In this document: piece after piece, positions 1 through 8,947 of the stretch
Numbering within the stretch: position 1 is the first letter of the stretch
Layout: each line of letters opens with the position of its first letter
From: Chlorobiota bacterium
GTDB lineage: Bacteria; Bacteroidota; Chlorobiia; Chlorobiales; Chlorobiaceae
Assembly (NCBI GenBank): GCA_016866305.1
Contig: VGMX01000011.1
Location: forward strand, 1 to 64,000
Direction of reading: 5' to 3'
Length of the DNA stretch: 64,000 nucleotides
The notes under the pieces: model-generated
The model's database searches: none
What the model saw: only the letters and a program-made list of their open reading frames with translations
Told to the model about the DNA's origin: nothing
Translations under genes and position numbers: made by a program

Positions 1-62
1 AGTTCGCTTTGCAGCCTGAGGCGGTTCGCCTCGAATGTATCCTGTAAAACCGTCATGCTCAT
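1..62 (-). CDS. Partial gene, probably the DNA methyltransferase of the XamI-like system (N-terminus only)
   Basis: Only about 20 codons lie in the window. They start at an ATG that overlaps the stop codon of the restriction gene by 4 bp (ATGA). The visible residues (MSMTVLQDTFEANRLRLQSE) do not identify a family. The tight overlap with a restriction endonuclease gene suggests the cognate methyltransferase. This is inference from position, since no methyltransferase motif is in view. Confidence 0.45.
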   Translation of the reverse strand, partial: MSMTVLQDTFEANRLRLQSE

Positions 63-1021
63 ATCCCGAAAAGCGCCATGTCGTCGATGCGATGTTCCCA
101 GACCCAGTCGATGCCTTCTGCGGCCTCATATCCAAGATAACCGCTGTCGAAATAACCGCACAGGAAAAGATTGAACCGGACGTTCCGCCCATAGGTGCTG
201 CGAAGCTGGCTCATCTTCATGGCCTCTTCCTTCCTGCGCTTGTTCGTATTGGTGAAGTCCCCGGCAGATTTCGCCTCGAAGAAAACCGGTAAGGCTCCAT
301 TCTTCGACTTCCCCGGCATGATCACGGCATCAACCGGTATGTTCACCCGCTTGAGGCCGCCCTCAAGATCGACCGGCACATTCATGCGAAAGGTAAACGT
401 ACCCGGAGGCATCGAGTCAAAACGTACCGCCTCGCCATTCTGCAACTGCCTGTAACCACGAGCTTCAAGCCATGACTTGATCGCTGCAAGCTGCCGTTTC
501 TCCTGGGCATTACGGATAATCGGATTGGCAACCGCGCCGCAAAGACGGTCGGCGACAATGGTAGCCGCCCGGTGTATTTCATCGTTGTCCGGTTGCGTAT
601 TCCGGCCAAGCCAGACAAAAATATCCGGATCGGCCATCTTGACGATGATAGCGGATATCCGATGAAGATCCTCATCCAGCAATCCGGGATTCATTTTGGA
701 GGGAAGCTTCTTTCTCAGCTCAAGACTTTTCACAAGATTTGAAGAAACACCCGAAAGTCCGATAAGTCGGTCAACGGCAAGCGGAGGGCAGGTGGACATG
801 CGAAGTGTCGGCAGGATGTCCGGATGATCGCGAATGACTGCAGGAGTTACTGCGGTCATGTTGCCGGTGAAATGCAATGCAGACTCCACATCCTTCGTTG
901 TCTGCATTCGTGTCGAGCGGAACGCTTGCGGGGCAAAGGTCATGAACCAGTCGTTGTACATATCGACCGATTTCGCAATGTCGGCTTTCCACCTCGCCGG
1001 TTTATCGAGATTAACCGCCAT
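59..1021 (-). CDS. XamI-family type II restriction endonuclease
   Basis: The 320-residue protein resembles the XamI restriction endonuclease family; XamI itself cuts GTCGAC. The likely PD-(D/E)xK catalytic set is D231 (in NIPVDAVIMP) and E249-A-K251 (in PVFFEAKSAGDF), followed by a basic stretch NTNKRRKEE. The well-conserved C-terminal part (GYFDSGYLGYEAAEGIDWVW) also fits. An AGGG/GGAAGG stretch precedes the ATG. The next gene starts inside its stop codon, so nuclease and presumed methyltransferase would be translationally coupled, nuclease first. The specificity of this protein cannot be read from the sequence. Confidence 0.8.
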   Translation of the reverse strand: MAVNLDKPARWKADIAKSVDMYNDWFMTFAPQAFRSTRMQTTKDVESALHFTGNMTAVTPAVIRDHPDILPTLRMSTCPPLAVDRLIGLSGVSSNLVKSLELRKKLPSKMNPGLLDEDLHRISAIIVKMADPDIFVWLGRNTQPDNDEIHRAATIVADRLCGAVANPIIRNAQEKRQLAAIKSWLEARGYRQLQNGEAVRFDSMPPGTFTFRMNVPVDLEGGLKRVNIPVDAVIMPGKSKNGALPVFFEAKSAGDFTNTNKRRKEEAMKMSQLRSTYGRNVRFNLFLCGYFDSGYLGYEAAEGIDWVWEHRIDDMALFGI

Positions 1022-1153
1022 ACCTTCCCTGCTTTTCAGAACGCGTTACAGAAACCCGGAATCAGGAACTTCTCATACAATACGTTAAAAATATAACATT
1101 GATCGCAGAAAATGGTGCTGGAAGACAGGCAAATGCACCGAGCTTTGTTTTCC

Positions 1154-3718
1154 TTACGAATCCTGTTTTTTCTTCCCCCCAGCTCTCCCCGCAACAACCC
1201 CGCCAGCAACCATCACCACCGCAACGCCGAACGCTGCAAGCGACACATACCTTCCCTTGTCGAAATCGGAGCGGTCGTAGGTGAAGGTGAGTTCGTGCTC
1301 TCCTGCGGGAATTTGCACCCCGCGGATGAGGCCATTCACCTCTTTCGTAAAGGCGGGTCGGCCGTCGAGGATCGCCTGCCAGCGGAGAGGATAGAAAATC
1401 TCGCTTGTCACGAGGAACGCTTCGGATGGAGCGCTGACTTTCAGCGTCATGCTTTCGGCCGTGCGCTGCATTGATTGAATGGTGCCTTCGGCGAAGCGTC
1501 TGCTGCCCTGCCACTCCGCGCCGTCAACGTACACCGAACGGCAGTTACTGCCGTCCTGCAGCACCTGCGTGAACAGGTCGTCGCGGCTGGAGAGGCCGGT
1601 TACCGTGGTGGCGAACCAGGCTCTCGGGCAGTTTGCTTTCAGGCGGTAGACCCATGCGGGAACGTCGCCGGAGACGAGGCGGAGGGTGCCCTGCTTCACC
1701 GGTTCGAGGTCCGGATGCTGCACCTCAGCAGGCGAAACCACGTAGCGGACGTTGAGCATTCGGAGTGCTGCAAGCGAGGAGAGGTTCTCCGTGCGCCGCA
1801 GGAACTCCTCGTAATTCCTGAGTTTTGCCGGGTGGTAGCCGCCGACCGACTCGATGCCGGAGAGGGCGAACTTGTTTTCGCCAAAGAGCGGGCCGACGGG
1901 GTAGATGCGGAACGGGCCTTTCTGTGATGCAAGAAAGCCCGTGACGTCGTCAGACGCAAGCGCGGTTTCGACCTGCTGGCGCTGCACGAGCACGGGCGGG
2001 CGGAGCGAGGCTTCCGGGGGGCTGACAATTTTCGCGTTGAGAAGCAGCAGGTCGCCGATGGCGAGCACAACGATCACCGAGGCCAGCTTCGAGCCGGAGA
2101 GGAACTTCCTCATGCCGGGCCATGCGAGGCCCGCAACGAGCGCCGCAAACAGGCCGGACATCACCACACTGTCCCGGATGCCTTCCCACCGAACCTTGTT
2201 CACCATGAAGGCCAGATCGAAGTTCTCCACCGGCGGAGGGGGAAAGATCGAGCGGAAAAAGCCCTCGAACCACTCGCCGCCGAGCAGGATGAGCACTATC
2301 GAAAGGGCGGAGACAACGGCAAGCACCTTCAGCGGAATCCGGAGCGACTTTTCGGGCGCGTCGAGCAGCCAGTGCAGGCCGAAACCGGCAAGCAGCGAGA
2401 GGTTGAGTTCTGCGACGATCAGCACCATCGAAGGAACCCTGAACCGGCTGAAGAGCGGGGCGAAGTTGTAGAAAAGGTCGAACACCGGGCTGAAGAAGCT
2501 GCCGAAGGAGATCAGCAGCGCAAGCAGCGTGCTGCCGCCGAGAAAGAGCACGAAGGGGTCGCGACGCCGGGCGATGAATCCCGCAAAAGCAAGCAGCAGC
2601 ACCACGATGCCCGCATAGTGCGGGAAGTCGGTGAAGGGCATGAAACCCCAGTAGGTGACGCCGCCGAACCCGTAGAGACCGGGCACGAGAAAAGTGAGCA
2701 GCTCGACCGGGTGCATCGACCACATGGTGGCGTACTCCATTGCGGCTCCGCCTCCGCCGGCCGCTCCCCTGACCGAATATGCGGCATACTCCGAAGCCGG
2801 AAGGTAGACCGCCGCCGAGATGGCGATGCCGACCACGCAGGCTGTAGCGAAAAAACCGGCTCTCTTCAGGCTCTCTTTCACTGTCCTGTGAGCGGAGAAA
2901 AGCAGCACCAGGGCGAGCAGCCCCATGAGCAGCCAGGTGTACCAGGCGATCTGCACATGCGCGCGCTGGAGCTGAAAGCCGAGCAGGATCGCGAGCATCC
3001 CCGCGTCCCCAAGCAGAGCGCGAGTGCCAAGATCCGGAGCGGGGGTCCCAAGCGAAGCGCGAGTGTCAAGTTCCGGAGCGCGAGTGTCAAGCATGGCGGA
3101 AGTGCCCAAGGCTCCACTGGAGCCGCGACTGTCAAGAGTGCCCTTGGCACCCAAAGCGCCTCTGGCGCTGCGAGTGTTCAAGGCTCCCATGGAGCCGCGA
3201 GTGTCAAACACCCTGAGTGTAGCCCGGAGCACCCACGGCATGTATGCCGCGGTCATAAGCTGGCTGCCGTGGCCGTGCACGAGCATGGCGGTCATATAGG
3301 GGTTCAGCATGAAGGCCGCGCCGCCGAGAAAGGCTGCGGCATGGTGCAGCCGGAAGCTGCGCAGGAGCGCGTAGCCGCCGATCCCGGCGAAACAGAGGTG
3401 CAGGATCTGCGAACCGATGTCGCCGAACGGCAGACGCGAAAAGACGATGTTAGGGTAGTAGAGCCCTCCGAGGTAGCTGAACGCCTCGACGGTAGGCATG
3501 CCTGCAAAGGTCCAGGGCTGCCAGAGGGGATACTGACCCGACGCATCGCGCAGACGGTCGAGCGCGATTGAGGAGGCCAGGGGCACCAGCGAATCGGGCG
3601 CGGAGAGCGTCATCGGCAGGAAGACGAGCTGGTAGTAGAGCGCTAGGGCAAGCAGCAGGTACAGCGCCGCAGCTGCGGTCCAGGGCAGGAAGGGGTTCTT
3701 CACAGGGTCTTTCGTCAT
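1154..3718 (-). CDS. YfhO-like polytopic membrane protein
   Basis: This 854-residue protein has about a dozen hydrophobic segments and a soluble C-terminal domain, as in the bacterial YfhO membrane protein family. Members are often involved in, or near, cell-surface glycosylation. Its start overlaps the flippase stop by 4 bp (3715-3718), making it the last gene of a glycosyltransferase/flippase operon. Residues 171-236, between two membrane segments, are a low-complexity stretch rich in DTRGS, GAL and LGT units encoded by degenerate DNA repeats. That stretch looks like an insertion into the family fold. The final residues are basic (GGKKKQDS). The precise substrate is unknown. Confidence 0.75.
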   Translation of the reverse strand: MTKDPVKNPFLPWTAAAALYLLLALALYYQLVFLPMTLSAPDSLVPLASSIALDRLRDASGQYPLWQPWTFAGMPTVEAFSYLGGLYYPNIVFSRLPFGDIGSQILHLCFAGIGGYALLRSFRLHHAAAFLGGAAFMLNPYMTAMLVHGHGSQLMTAAYMPWVLRATLRVFDTRGSMGALNTRSARGALGAKGTLDSRGSSGALGTSAMLDTRAPELDTRASLGTPAPDLGTRALLGDAGMLAILLGFQLQRAHVQIAWYTWLLMGLLALVLLFSAHRTVKESLKRAGFFATACVVGIAISAAVYLPASEYAAYSVRGAAGGGGAAMEYATMWSMHPVELLTFLVPGLYGFGGVTYWGFMPFTDFPHYAGIVVLLLAFAGFIARRRDPFVLFLGGSTLLALLISFGSFFSPVFDLFYNFAPLFSRFRVPSMVLIVAELNLSLLAGFGLHWLLDAPEKSLRIPLKVLAVVSALSIVLILLGGEWFEGFFRSIFPPPPVENFDLAFMVNKVRWEGIRDSVVMSGLFAALVAGLAWPGMRKFLSGSKLASVIVVLAIGDLLLLNAKIVSPPEASLRPPVLVQRQQVETALASDDVTGFLASQKGPFRIYPVGPLFGENKFALSGIESVGGYHPAKLRNYEEFLRRTENLSSLAALRMLNVRYVVSPAEVQHPDLEPVKQGTLRLVSGDVPAWVYRLKANCPRAWFATTVTGLSSRDDLFTQVLQDGSNCRSVYVDGAEWQGSRRFAEGTIQSMQRTAESMTLKVSAPSEAFLVTSEIFYPLRWQAILDGRPAFTKEVNGLIRGVQIPAGEHELTFTYDRSDFDKGRYVSLAAFGVAVVMVAGGVVAGRAGGKKKQDS
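3011..3208 (-). repeat. Degenerate hairpin-rich repeat array inside the YfhO-like gene
   Basis: In coding orientation the core TTGACACTCGCG recurs with small changes (TTTGACACTCGCGGCTCC, TTGAACACTCGCAGCG, CTTGACAGTCGCGGCTCC, CTTGACACTCGCGCTCC, CTTGGCACTCGCGCTC). Between cores are short inverted repeats such as GGCTCCATGGGAGCC, GGCTCCAGTGGAGCC and GCGCCAGAGGCGC. Unit spacing varies from about 21 to 45 bp but the reading frame stays open across all of it. This looks like an expanded or inserted repetitive element tolerated in a loop of the membrane protein. Confidence 0.75.
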
Positions 3719-5238
3719 GACGGTGTGTTGCGACGATTGGGCATGATGGATAAAATAAGCTCCCGGTCATCGGCTTCCAACCTGAAGAGCACACAGAGAC
3801 CGAGATAGACCCCCATGACAAGCCCTATCCCCGCAAGCACGGTGAGTGCCGACGCAAGCCCGAGCAGCCACGGCTTCGAGAAAAAGAGCGTCAGAGCAGC
3901 GCCCGCCCCTGCCGCGAAGGGCTTCCAGAGCGAGCGCGAAAAGGGGCGGATGCCGAGCGAACGGGCCACCTCGACAAGCCTGAGCAGGGTGAGCAGAATC
4001 ATTGAGCCGAGCGATGCCCCGGCCGCTCCCGTGATTCCGACGTGCGGGATCAGGAGCACCGAGAGTGCCACCTGCACAGCGAGCGCGAGGAGTGCATTGA
4101 GAAAGGTTACCCGCCCGTGGCCCGCCATGGAGAGCACGGTGCCGGCGATGCCGCCGAATGCCTGAACGAATGCCGCGGCGGAAAGCAGCGCAAGCGCGTC
4201 CTTTCCTGCAAGGAATCCGGGCCCGAAGAGCTGCAGCACCGGTTCCGGCAGGAGCATGAGAAAAATCGCGGCGGGCATGACGCAGAGCACCATCCATCGG
4301 GTGACGCTACGATAGAGCCTCCCGGTTTCGTCGGTGCGATCCCCGGCCTGGTATGCGGCAACAATGGGCGCGGCGATGCCGGAAAAAGCCGGAAGGACGG
4401 CCCGAAGGATCCCCGCCGTGCGGGCGGCAGGCTGGTAGAGGCCCGAAAGCGCCGGTCCGCCGAGCATGCCGAGCAGAAGGATGTCGAGCCAGTACGAAAG
4501 CATGCTGAGCAGCGATACGCCGAAGAGGGCGAAAGCGAAAGCGCGCATCCGCGAATCTGCCGGAGCCCGAAGCACTTCGCGGAAACCGGTGCCGGTTTTC
4601 ATGCGGAGCTGCCGCCAGATCCAGAGGCACGAGAGCACCGATGCCGCCGTATAGGGCACGAGAAGCGCCGGACCCGCGCCGTAACCGAGCACAAGAGCGA
4701 GCGTCAGCAGCAGCATGGCGAGCGGCGCGATGATCTGCGTGGCCGCGATTTTCGGCACAAGGTCGCGCTGCGCCTGTATGGCATGACCGGCAACGACCGT
4801 TACGACGTTGAAGGGTACGGCGATGGCGTAGGAGACAATCGCGTAGCGCAACAGGTCGCTTCCACCGCCGCCGGCCGCGAGCGAAGCGCTGCCGCCGCCG
4901 AGCAGCCGGGCGAGCGGCCCTGCAAAGAGTATGGCGGCAAGAGCGACAACGAGACTTGCCGCCGCTGCGCTGCGGATGGCGAAGCCCGCCGCATCGGAGG
5001 GCTTGCGGTTTTCCTTCCGGTAGAGGTTCGCGTAACGCACCACAGCCGCGTCATAGCCGCCGACGCCGACGGTTTCGGCTATCTGCATCAAACCGAACGC
5101 AAGGGCATAGACACCGAGCGCTTCGTGGCCGAGCATGCGGGCAACCAGCAGGTTGAAGGCGAACCGCACGGCCTGGCCGAACAGGAATCCCCCGTAGGAG
5201 ATGCCGGCCTGACCGGCGATGAGTCTGCTGCTGCTCAT
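3715..5238 (-). CDS. Polysaccharide flippase (Wzx/MOP superfamily)
   Basis: The protein has 507 residues with roughly 12-14 hydrophobic segments. It begins with an amphipathic then hydrophobic stretch (LIAGQAGISYGGFLFGQ) typical of O-antigen and polysaccharide flippases of the MOP exporter superfamily. The ATG at 5238 was chosen because it overlaps the upstream stop by 4 bp (ATGA); the longer open frame upstream is a shadow of the glycosyltransferase. It probably flips lipid-linked glycans made by the neighbouring glycosyltransferases across the inner membrane. The exact substrate cannot be told. Confidence 0.85.
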   Translation of the reverse strand: MSSSRLIAGQAGISYGGFLFGQAVRFAFNLLVARMLGHEALGVYALAFGLMQIAETVGVGGYDAAVVRYANLYRKENRKPSDAAGFAIRSAAAASLVVALAAILFAGPLARLLGGGSASLAAGGGGSDLLRYAIVSYAIAVPFNVVTVVAGHAIQAQRDLVPKIAATQIIAPLAMLLLTLALVLGYGAGPALLVPYTAASVLSCLWIWRQLRMKTGTGFREVLRAPADSRMRAFAFALFGVSLLSMLSYWLDILLLGMLGGPALSGLYQPAARTAGILRAVLPAFSGIAAPIVAAYQAGDRTDETGRLYRSVTRWMVLCVMPAAIFLMLLPEPVLQLFGPGFLAGKDALALLSAAAFVQAFGGIAGTVLSMAGHGRVTFLNALLALAVQVALSVLLIPHVGITGAAGASLGSMILLTLLRLVEVARSLGIRPFSRSLWKPFAAGAGAALTLFFSKPWLLGLASALTVLAGIGLVMGVYLGLCVLFRLEADDRELILSIMPNRRNTPS

Positions 5239-6395
5239 AAGGCCGCCCTCCCCGACGCGCCAAGCAGTTCCGCTTCCATACGCAGGGCAAGTTCGTCCCA
5301 GCTGTGCGCCCTGGCGAACGCCTGCCGTTCCGCCTTGCGCCCGTCGCGAAGCGCCTGGGGCACCAGAGCCACGAACTCTCCGGGCGTGGCCGCGATATGG
5401 ATGACCCCGCGGGCGGCGCCAAGCGCGCTGCAGTAGTCGATGGCCAGCACCGGCACGCCTGCCGCGGCATATTCGTAGAGCTTGTTGGGGTGCGATGCCC
5501 GTTTGAGCGGGTCGCGCAGCAGCGGCATGAGCGCGAGGTCGAATCGCTGTACCCATGCGGGCAGTTCGCTGTACTCCACCTTGCCGAACCACCGGACGTT
5601 GGGGAGCGAGAGCAGCTCACGGTTCCTCTGTTCCCACGACCGGTCGTAGGCGGGGCCGAGCAGGGCGATCCGGCAGCGCGGACAGGCAGCAGCCGTCTGG
5701 CGAAGCAATTCCGTATCGACCCAGTCCATCGCGCCGGCGTAGCCGAGCAGCGGGCCGCCTTCGGCAGCAAACGCGGCAAGCGGAGGGGGAACGACGGAAG
5801 CCGGCGAAGCGAAGTGGTCGTATTCGACACCGTTGCCGAGTTCCACACACCGGATACCCGATGGCAGCGGCAAACGAGCCGTAAGTTCCGGGCTGACTGA
5901 AAAAACGAGCCCGCACCGTTCGAGGTAGCGCGAGAGGTAGCCGGGCAGCCACGAAGGAGAGCCGGGAAAGGCGAGATGGTCGTCGTTGGCGTCGTAGAAA
6001 CGCAAAGCGGCGGGCAGGCGAGCCGCCACCCGGCCCCAGTACACGTTGCTGAGCCCGACGATGCGCTCTTGCGCAGCGAAGCCGAGCCTCCGCAGCCAGA
6101 AGCGCAGGATGAGCTCCCCCGCTGCGGCGACCGCGTTGCGGACAGGCGCGATGTCCTGCAGGCGTCCGATGCGGAAAGGCACGGTTTTCAGGAAGGGCAC
6201 GGTAACCACCGTGACGTTGCCGCGCCTGACCGGCAGCCAGTGCGCCGGACGTCCGAACGCATAAGGCTCGATGAAAAGCATGCGCCAGCGCGATGAAAAA
6301 CGCTGCAGCAGCCGCTGCTTGCGGGTGGAGAGGAAGTCCCACTGGACCTCGGAAAACCAGACAAGGTCTGTATGGTCAAGCCGGCCGGAGTTCAT
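5235..6395 (-). CDS. Glycosyltransferase (GT-B fold, group 1-like)
   Basis: The 386-residue protein has a GT-B layout. The N-terminal half contains YDANDDHLAFPG. The C-terminal donor-binding half contains HPNKLYEYAAAGVPVLAID, the usual acidic/glycine-rich sugar-nucleotide motif. It starts 20 bp inside the methyltransferase gene and ends in a 4-bp overlap with the flippase, so it belongs to the surface-polysaccharide operon. Donor and acceptor sugars are unknown. Confidence 0.8.
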   Translation of the reverse strand: MNSGRLDHTDLVWFSEVQWDFLSTRKQRLLQRFSSRWRMLFIEPYAFGRPAHWLPVRRGNVTVVTVPFLKTVPFRIGRLQDIAPVRNAVAAAGELILRFWLRRLGFAAQERIVGLSNVYWGRVAARLPAALRFYDANDDHLAFPGSPSWLPGYLSRYLERCGLVFSVSPELTARLPLPSGIRCVELGNGVEYDHFASPASVVPPPLAAFAAEGGPLLGYAGAMDWVDTELLRQTAAACPRCRIALLGPAYDRSWEQRNRELLSLPNVRWFGKVEYSELPAWVQRFDLALMPLLRDPLKRASHPNKLYEYAAAGVPVLAIDYCSALGAARGVIHIAATPGEFVALVPQALRDGRKAERQAFARAHSWDELALRMEAELLGASGRAAL

Positions 6396-6939
6396 AAATC
6401 AGCACTTTTTCGTAAAACGCCCGCAGGAACGGTTTAAACCCGGTGAGATAAAATGGCCAGTGGCGGATGCGGAACCTGCCGGAACGGATGACACTGAATC
6501 CGGCCCTCGCGAAGAGCGAATCGAGCTCGGAAGGGCTCATTTCATGAAAGTGGTCGGGGCTTTTGAGCATTGCGGGTTTTGCCGCAGGTACCGAAACGAA
6601 GAGCCGGGCATGGGGCCCTGCAAGCGCCTTGCGCACTTCGAGCAACGCGTGCAGGGGGTTGTAGAGGTGTTCGAGCACTTCAAAGGCCGTCACCACGTCG
6701 TAGCTGCCCGAGAGAGTATCGACGTCGAGGTCGCAACCGGTGCTGGCAAACGGACAGCCGAAATGGCGTTCGAGGTCGTCACAGAGCGGGGTGCGGTCGC
6801 CAAGATCGAGAGCTGACGACACCTCAGCGACCGAAGGAGGCGAACCTTCGATGAAACGCATGGTTTTCCGCCACCGGATGCGGTTCGCTTCGTCGGTGCA
6901 GTATCGCCGGTCGATGGTGTTCCTGTACGCTGCCTTCAT
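6376..6939 (-). CDS. Small class I SAM-dependent methyltransferase
   Basis: The protein has 187 residues. It resembles the Methyltransf_11/23 group: a degenerate motif I (SSALDLGDRTPLCDDL), then YDVVTAFEVLEHLYNPLHAL (motif II region with the common EVLEH signature) and a motif III-like strand ARLFVSVPA. The ATG at 6939 overlaps the stop of the GT2 gene by 4 bp and was preferred over a longer upstream extension that lies antisense-like within that gene. Its place among glycosyltransferases suggests methylation of a sugar or glycan intermediate, which is inference. Confidence 0.75.
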   Translation of the reverse strand: MKAAYRNTIDRRYCTDEANRIRWRKTMRFIEGSPPSVAEVSSALDLGDRTPLCDDLERHFGCPFASTGCDLDVDTLSGSYDVVTAFEVLEHLYNPLHALLEVRKALAGPHARLFVSVPAAKPAMLKSPDHFHEMSPSELDSLFARAGFSVIRSGRFRIRHWPFYLTGFKPFLRAFYEKVLIYELRPA

Positions 6940-7781
6940 GATTTTCCTCTGCCCGGTTTTCGCGCAATACGGTACAGCAAAGCTCCCGCCGCCTGGGCAA
7001 CGAGGGCGAACGGATAGAGAACAAAGCCGCTCCATGCCCGGTGCTTTCTCATAAGGTAAAGCATTGCAGCGCTTTTCCGCACGATCTTGCGGGGATACAT
7101 GCCGCTGCCGTACGATGCCGAAACCCGGTGCCACACGCGCGCCGCCGGTTCGTAGATCACGGTAAGGCCGGCTTTCCGAACACGAAGCGAGAGATCGACG
7201 TCCTCGGCGTACATGCCGAACCGTTCGTCGAACCCCCCGAGCCGCTGAAAATCGATGCTCCGCATGGCGATGCAGCAGCCGGTGGCGTAACCGGTCTCCA
7301 TGCGGCGGGCGTAGGCCGGGCCGTGCGGCTCCCGGATGCCGAGGTGCCGCACCAGCCCGATGCCGAGACGAACCTCCCCTCCTGCGTACCATATCCGGTC
7401 GGGATCGTCCATATACAATATTTCAGGCACCGCAATACCGGTTTCGGGGTGGTTGCGCAGAACCGCGGTCAGCGCCGCAACGGCGTCGGGTGCGACGACG
7501 GTATCGTTGTTGAGGAACACCACGTATTCGGGATCGGAGCGCATGGCGCGCCGGAACCCCTCGTTGTTGCCGCCCGCATAACCGAGGTTGCGATCGAGCA
7601 CGAGCAGTTCCACGCCGGGAAAAGCCTTGCACACCGCGTCAGGGGAACCGTCGGCCGAACCGTTGTCCACCACCATCACCCGAATGCCTTGCGCGCGTAC
7701 CGGTTCGAGCGAGCCGAGGCAGCGCAGGAGGTCCTCCCTGCCGTTCCAGTTGAGGACGATGACGACGGTTCCGGCGCTCAT
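6936..7781 (-). CDS. GT2 family glycosyltransferase
   Basis: The 281-residue protein has a clear GT-A family 2 domain: VVIVLNWNGREDLLRCL at the N-terminus, VVDNGSADGSPD, then FLNNDTVV with the DxD-like metal-binding motif. Next come GGFDERFGMYAEDVDLSLR (acceptor/catalytic region) and a hydrophobic C-terminal segment that may contact the membrane. It is closest in style to rhamnosyltransferase-like enzymes. It overlaps the preceding and following genes by 4 bp each. Confidence 0.88.
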   Translation of the reverse strand: MSAGTVVIVLNWNGREDLLRCLGSLEPVRAQGIRVMVVDNGSADGSPDAVCKAFPGVELLVLDRNLGYAGGNNEGFRRAMRSDPEYVVFLNNDTVVAPDAVAALTAVLRNHPETGIAVPEILYMDDPDRIWYAGGEVRLGIGLVRHLGIREPHGPAYARRMETGYATGCCIAMRSIDFQRLGGFDERFGMYAEDVDLSLRVRKAGLTVIYEPAARVWHRVSASYGSGMYPRKIVRKSAAMLYLMRKHRAWSGFVLYPFALVAQAAGALLYRIARKPGRGKS

Positions 7782-8914
7782 GAGCGTGCGACGGAGCTGA
7801 TGAAAGCGGCGGCTTCGCCGGCAAACTGCTCCCAGGTATGGTCACCGGCATACTCCCTGACATGGCCGATCATCGCTCCCCGACGACTGTCGCCAAGAAA
7901 CGCGACGGCGGCGGCGGCAATGGCTTCGGGAGTGGCAGCCCCGGCTATCCACCCCGTTCTGCCCTGCTCCACCTCGTCGGCAAGCCCGCTGGCAGGGGTG
8001 ACGATGACCGGAAGGCCGTATCCGTAGGCAAGCTGCACCACGCCGGACTGCGTTGCCCGACGGTAGGGAAGCACCGCGGCATCGGCGGCGGCGAAGTATC
8101 GGGCGGCATCGGCATCGGTTGCATATCCGGGTCGGAAGTCCACGTTTCGGGCTATGCCGAGCTGCCCCACCAGCTCTCTGTAGCCGGATTCGGGTTCGTA
8201 GAACTGCCCGGCAACCAGCAGACGGGTATCGGGATATAAGGCAAGGATGGAAGGCATTGCGCGAAGCAGCAGGTCGAGCCCCTTGTAGCGGCGAACGTAG
8301 CCAAAAAAAAGCAGCACGGAGGCCTCCTCGGCATAACCGAGAGTGCGGCGGGCTTCGTTTTTTTCAGGCCGCAGGCTGCCGGAGAACGGAGGATAGACCG
8401 GATGGTAGAGCCGGGTGACCGGTCCGGCGTTGCCGGCGGCGGCAAGCGCGCCGGACACTTCGCCGGAAAGCGTGATGAACCCGTCAGCCGATGCGAAGAG
8501 CAGCTTCTGCAGGAGCGGCTCGAACGCGAAGGGTTCGTGGGTGGAGAGATTGTGCAGCAGCACGACGGTTCTGATGCCGGAGAGCTTGCGGAGGACGAAA
8601 AACAGCGGGGCAAGCAGGCCGGTCCAGTAGGCGACAAGCAGCACATCGGGGCATTCGCGCTTCAGATCGCGAAGCAGGGTAAACCATGTCAGCGGATTGT
8701 ATAAAACAATCACAGCACCCCCTCCATTGGCAGCACTCCGGTATTCGGGTACTTCGGGGGAGTGGCTGCCTGAGAGAATCGATGGATAAAGCTTTCTGAA
8801 ACCGAAACGTCGGACGGCGTGCCCTTCAGCCTGCAGCTCGTCGGCAAGGAGGCCGCTGAAGCGGGATATCCCCCCCTTGAGGGGAAAAAAAGGAGAAATG
8901 AAGGCTATACGCAA
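7778..8914 (-). CDS. GT4 family glycosyltransferase
   Basis: The 378-residue protein starts MRIAFISPFFPLKGGISRF, the usual N-terminal strand and glycine loop of GT4 enzymes. In the C-terminal half it has LLFFGYVRRYKGLDLLLRA and PYRRATQSGVVQLAYGYGLP, matching the donor-binding region. It is the first of the glycan genes, 33 bp downstream of the HPr gene, and ends in a 4-bp overlap with the GT2 gene. Confidence 0.87.
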   Translation of the reverse strand: MRIAFISPFFPLKGGISRFSGLLADELQAEGHAVRRFGFRKLYPSILSGSHSPEVPEYRSAANGGGAVIVLYNPLTWFTLLRDLKRECPDVLLVAYWTGLLAPLFFVLRKLSGIRTVVLLHNLSTHEPFAFEPLLQKLLFASADGFITLSGEVSGALAAAGNAGPVTRLYHPVYPPFSGSLRPEKNEARRTLGYAEEASVLLFFGYVRRYKGLDLLLRAMPSILALYPDTRLLVAGQFYEPESGYRELVGQLGIARNVDFRPGYATDADAARYFAAADAAVLPYRRATQSGVVQLAYGYGLPVIVTPASGLADEVEQGRTGWIAGAATPEAIAAAAVAFLGDSRRGAMIGHVREYAGDHTWEQFAGEAAAFISSVARS

Positions 8915-8947
8915 AATGGAAACGGGATAGTGAAAACCTCTGGGGTC

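Noticed and set aside
3011-3208. CRISPR-like array
   Set aside because: Repeat units are degenerate and spacing is irregular (about 21-45 bp). The stretch is in frame within a gene and no cas genes are present.
2372-3571. Long plus-strand open frame (399 codons) antisense to the YfhO-like gene
   Set aside because: Low-complexity, charged translation with no family resemblance. It arises from high GC third positions and the in-frame repeats of the real gene on the other strand.
4042-5436. Plus-strand open frame of 464 codons across the flippase and glycosyltransferase
   Set aside because: It spans two real minus-strand genes and has the Arg/Glu/Gly-rich make-up of a shadow frame.
5239-5592. 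N-terminal extension of the flippase
   Set aside because: The extra 118 residues are a shadow of the glycosyltransferase frame; the ATGA overlap at 5235-5238 gives the natural start.
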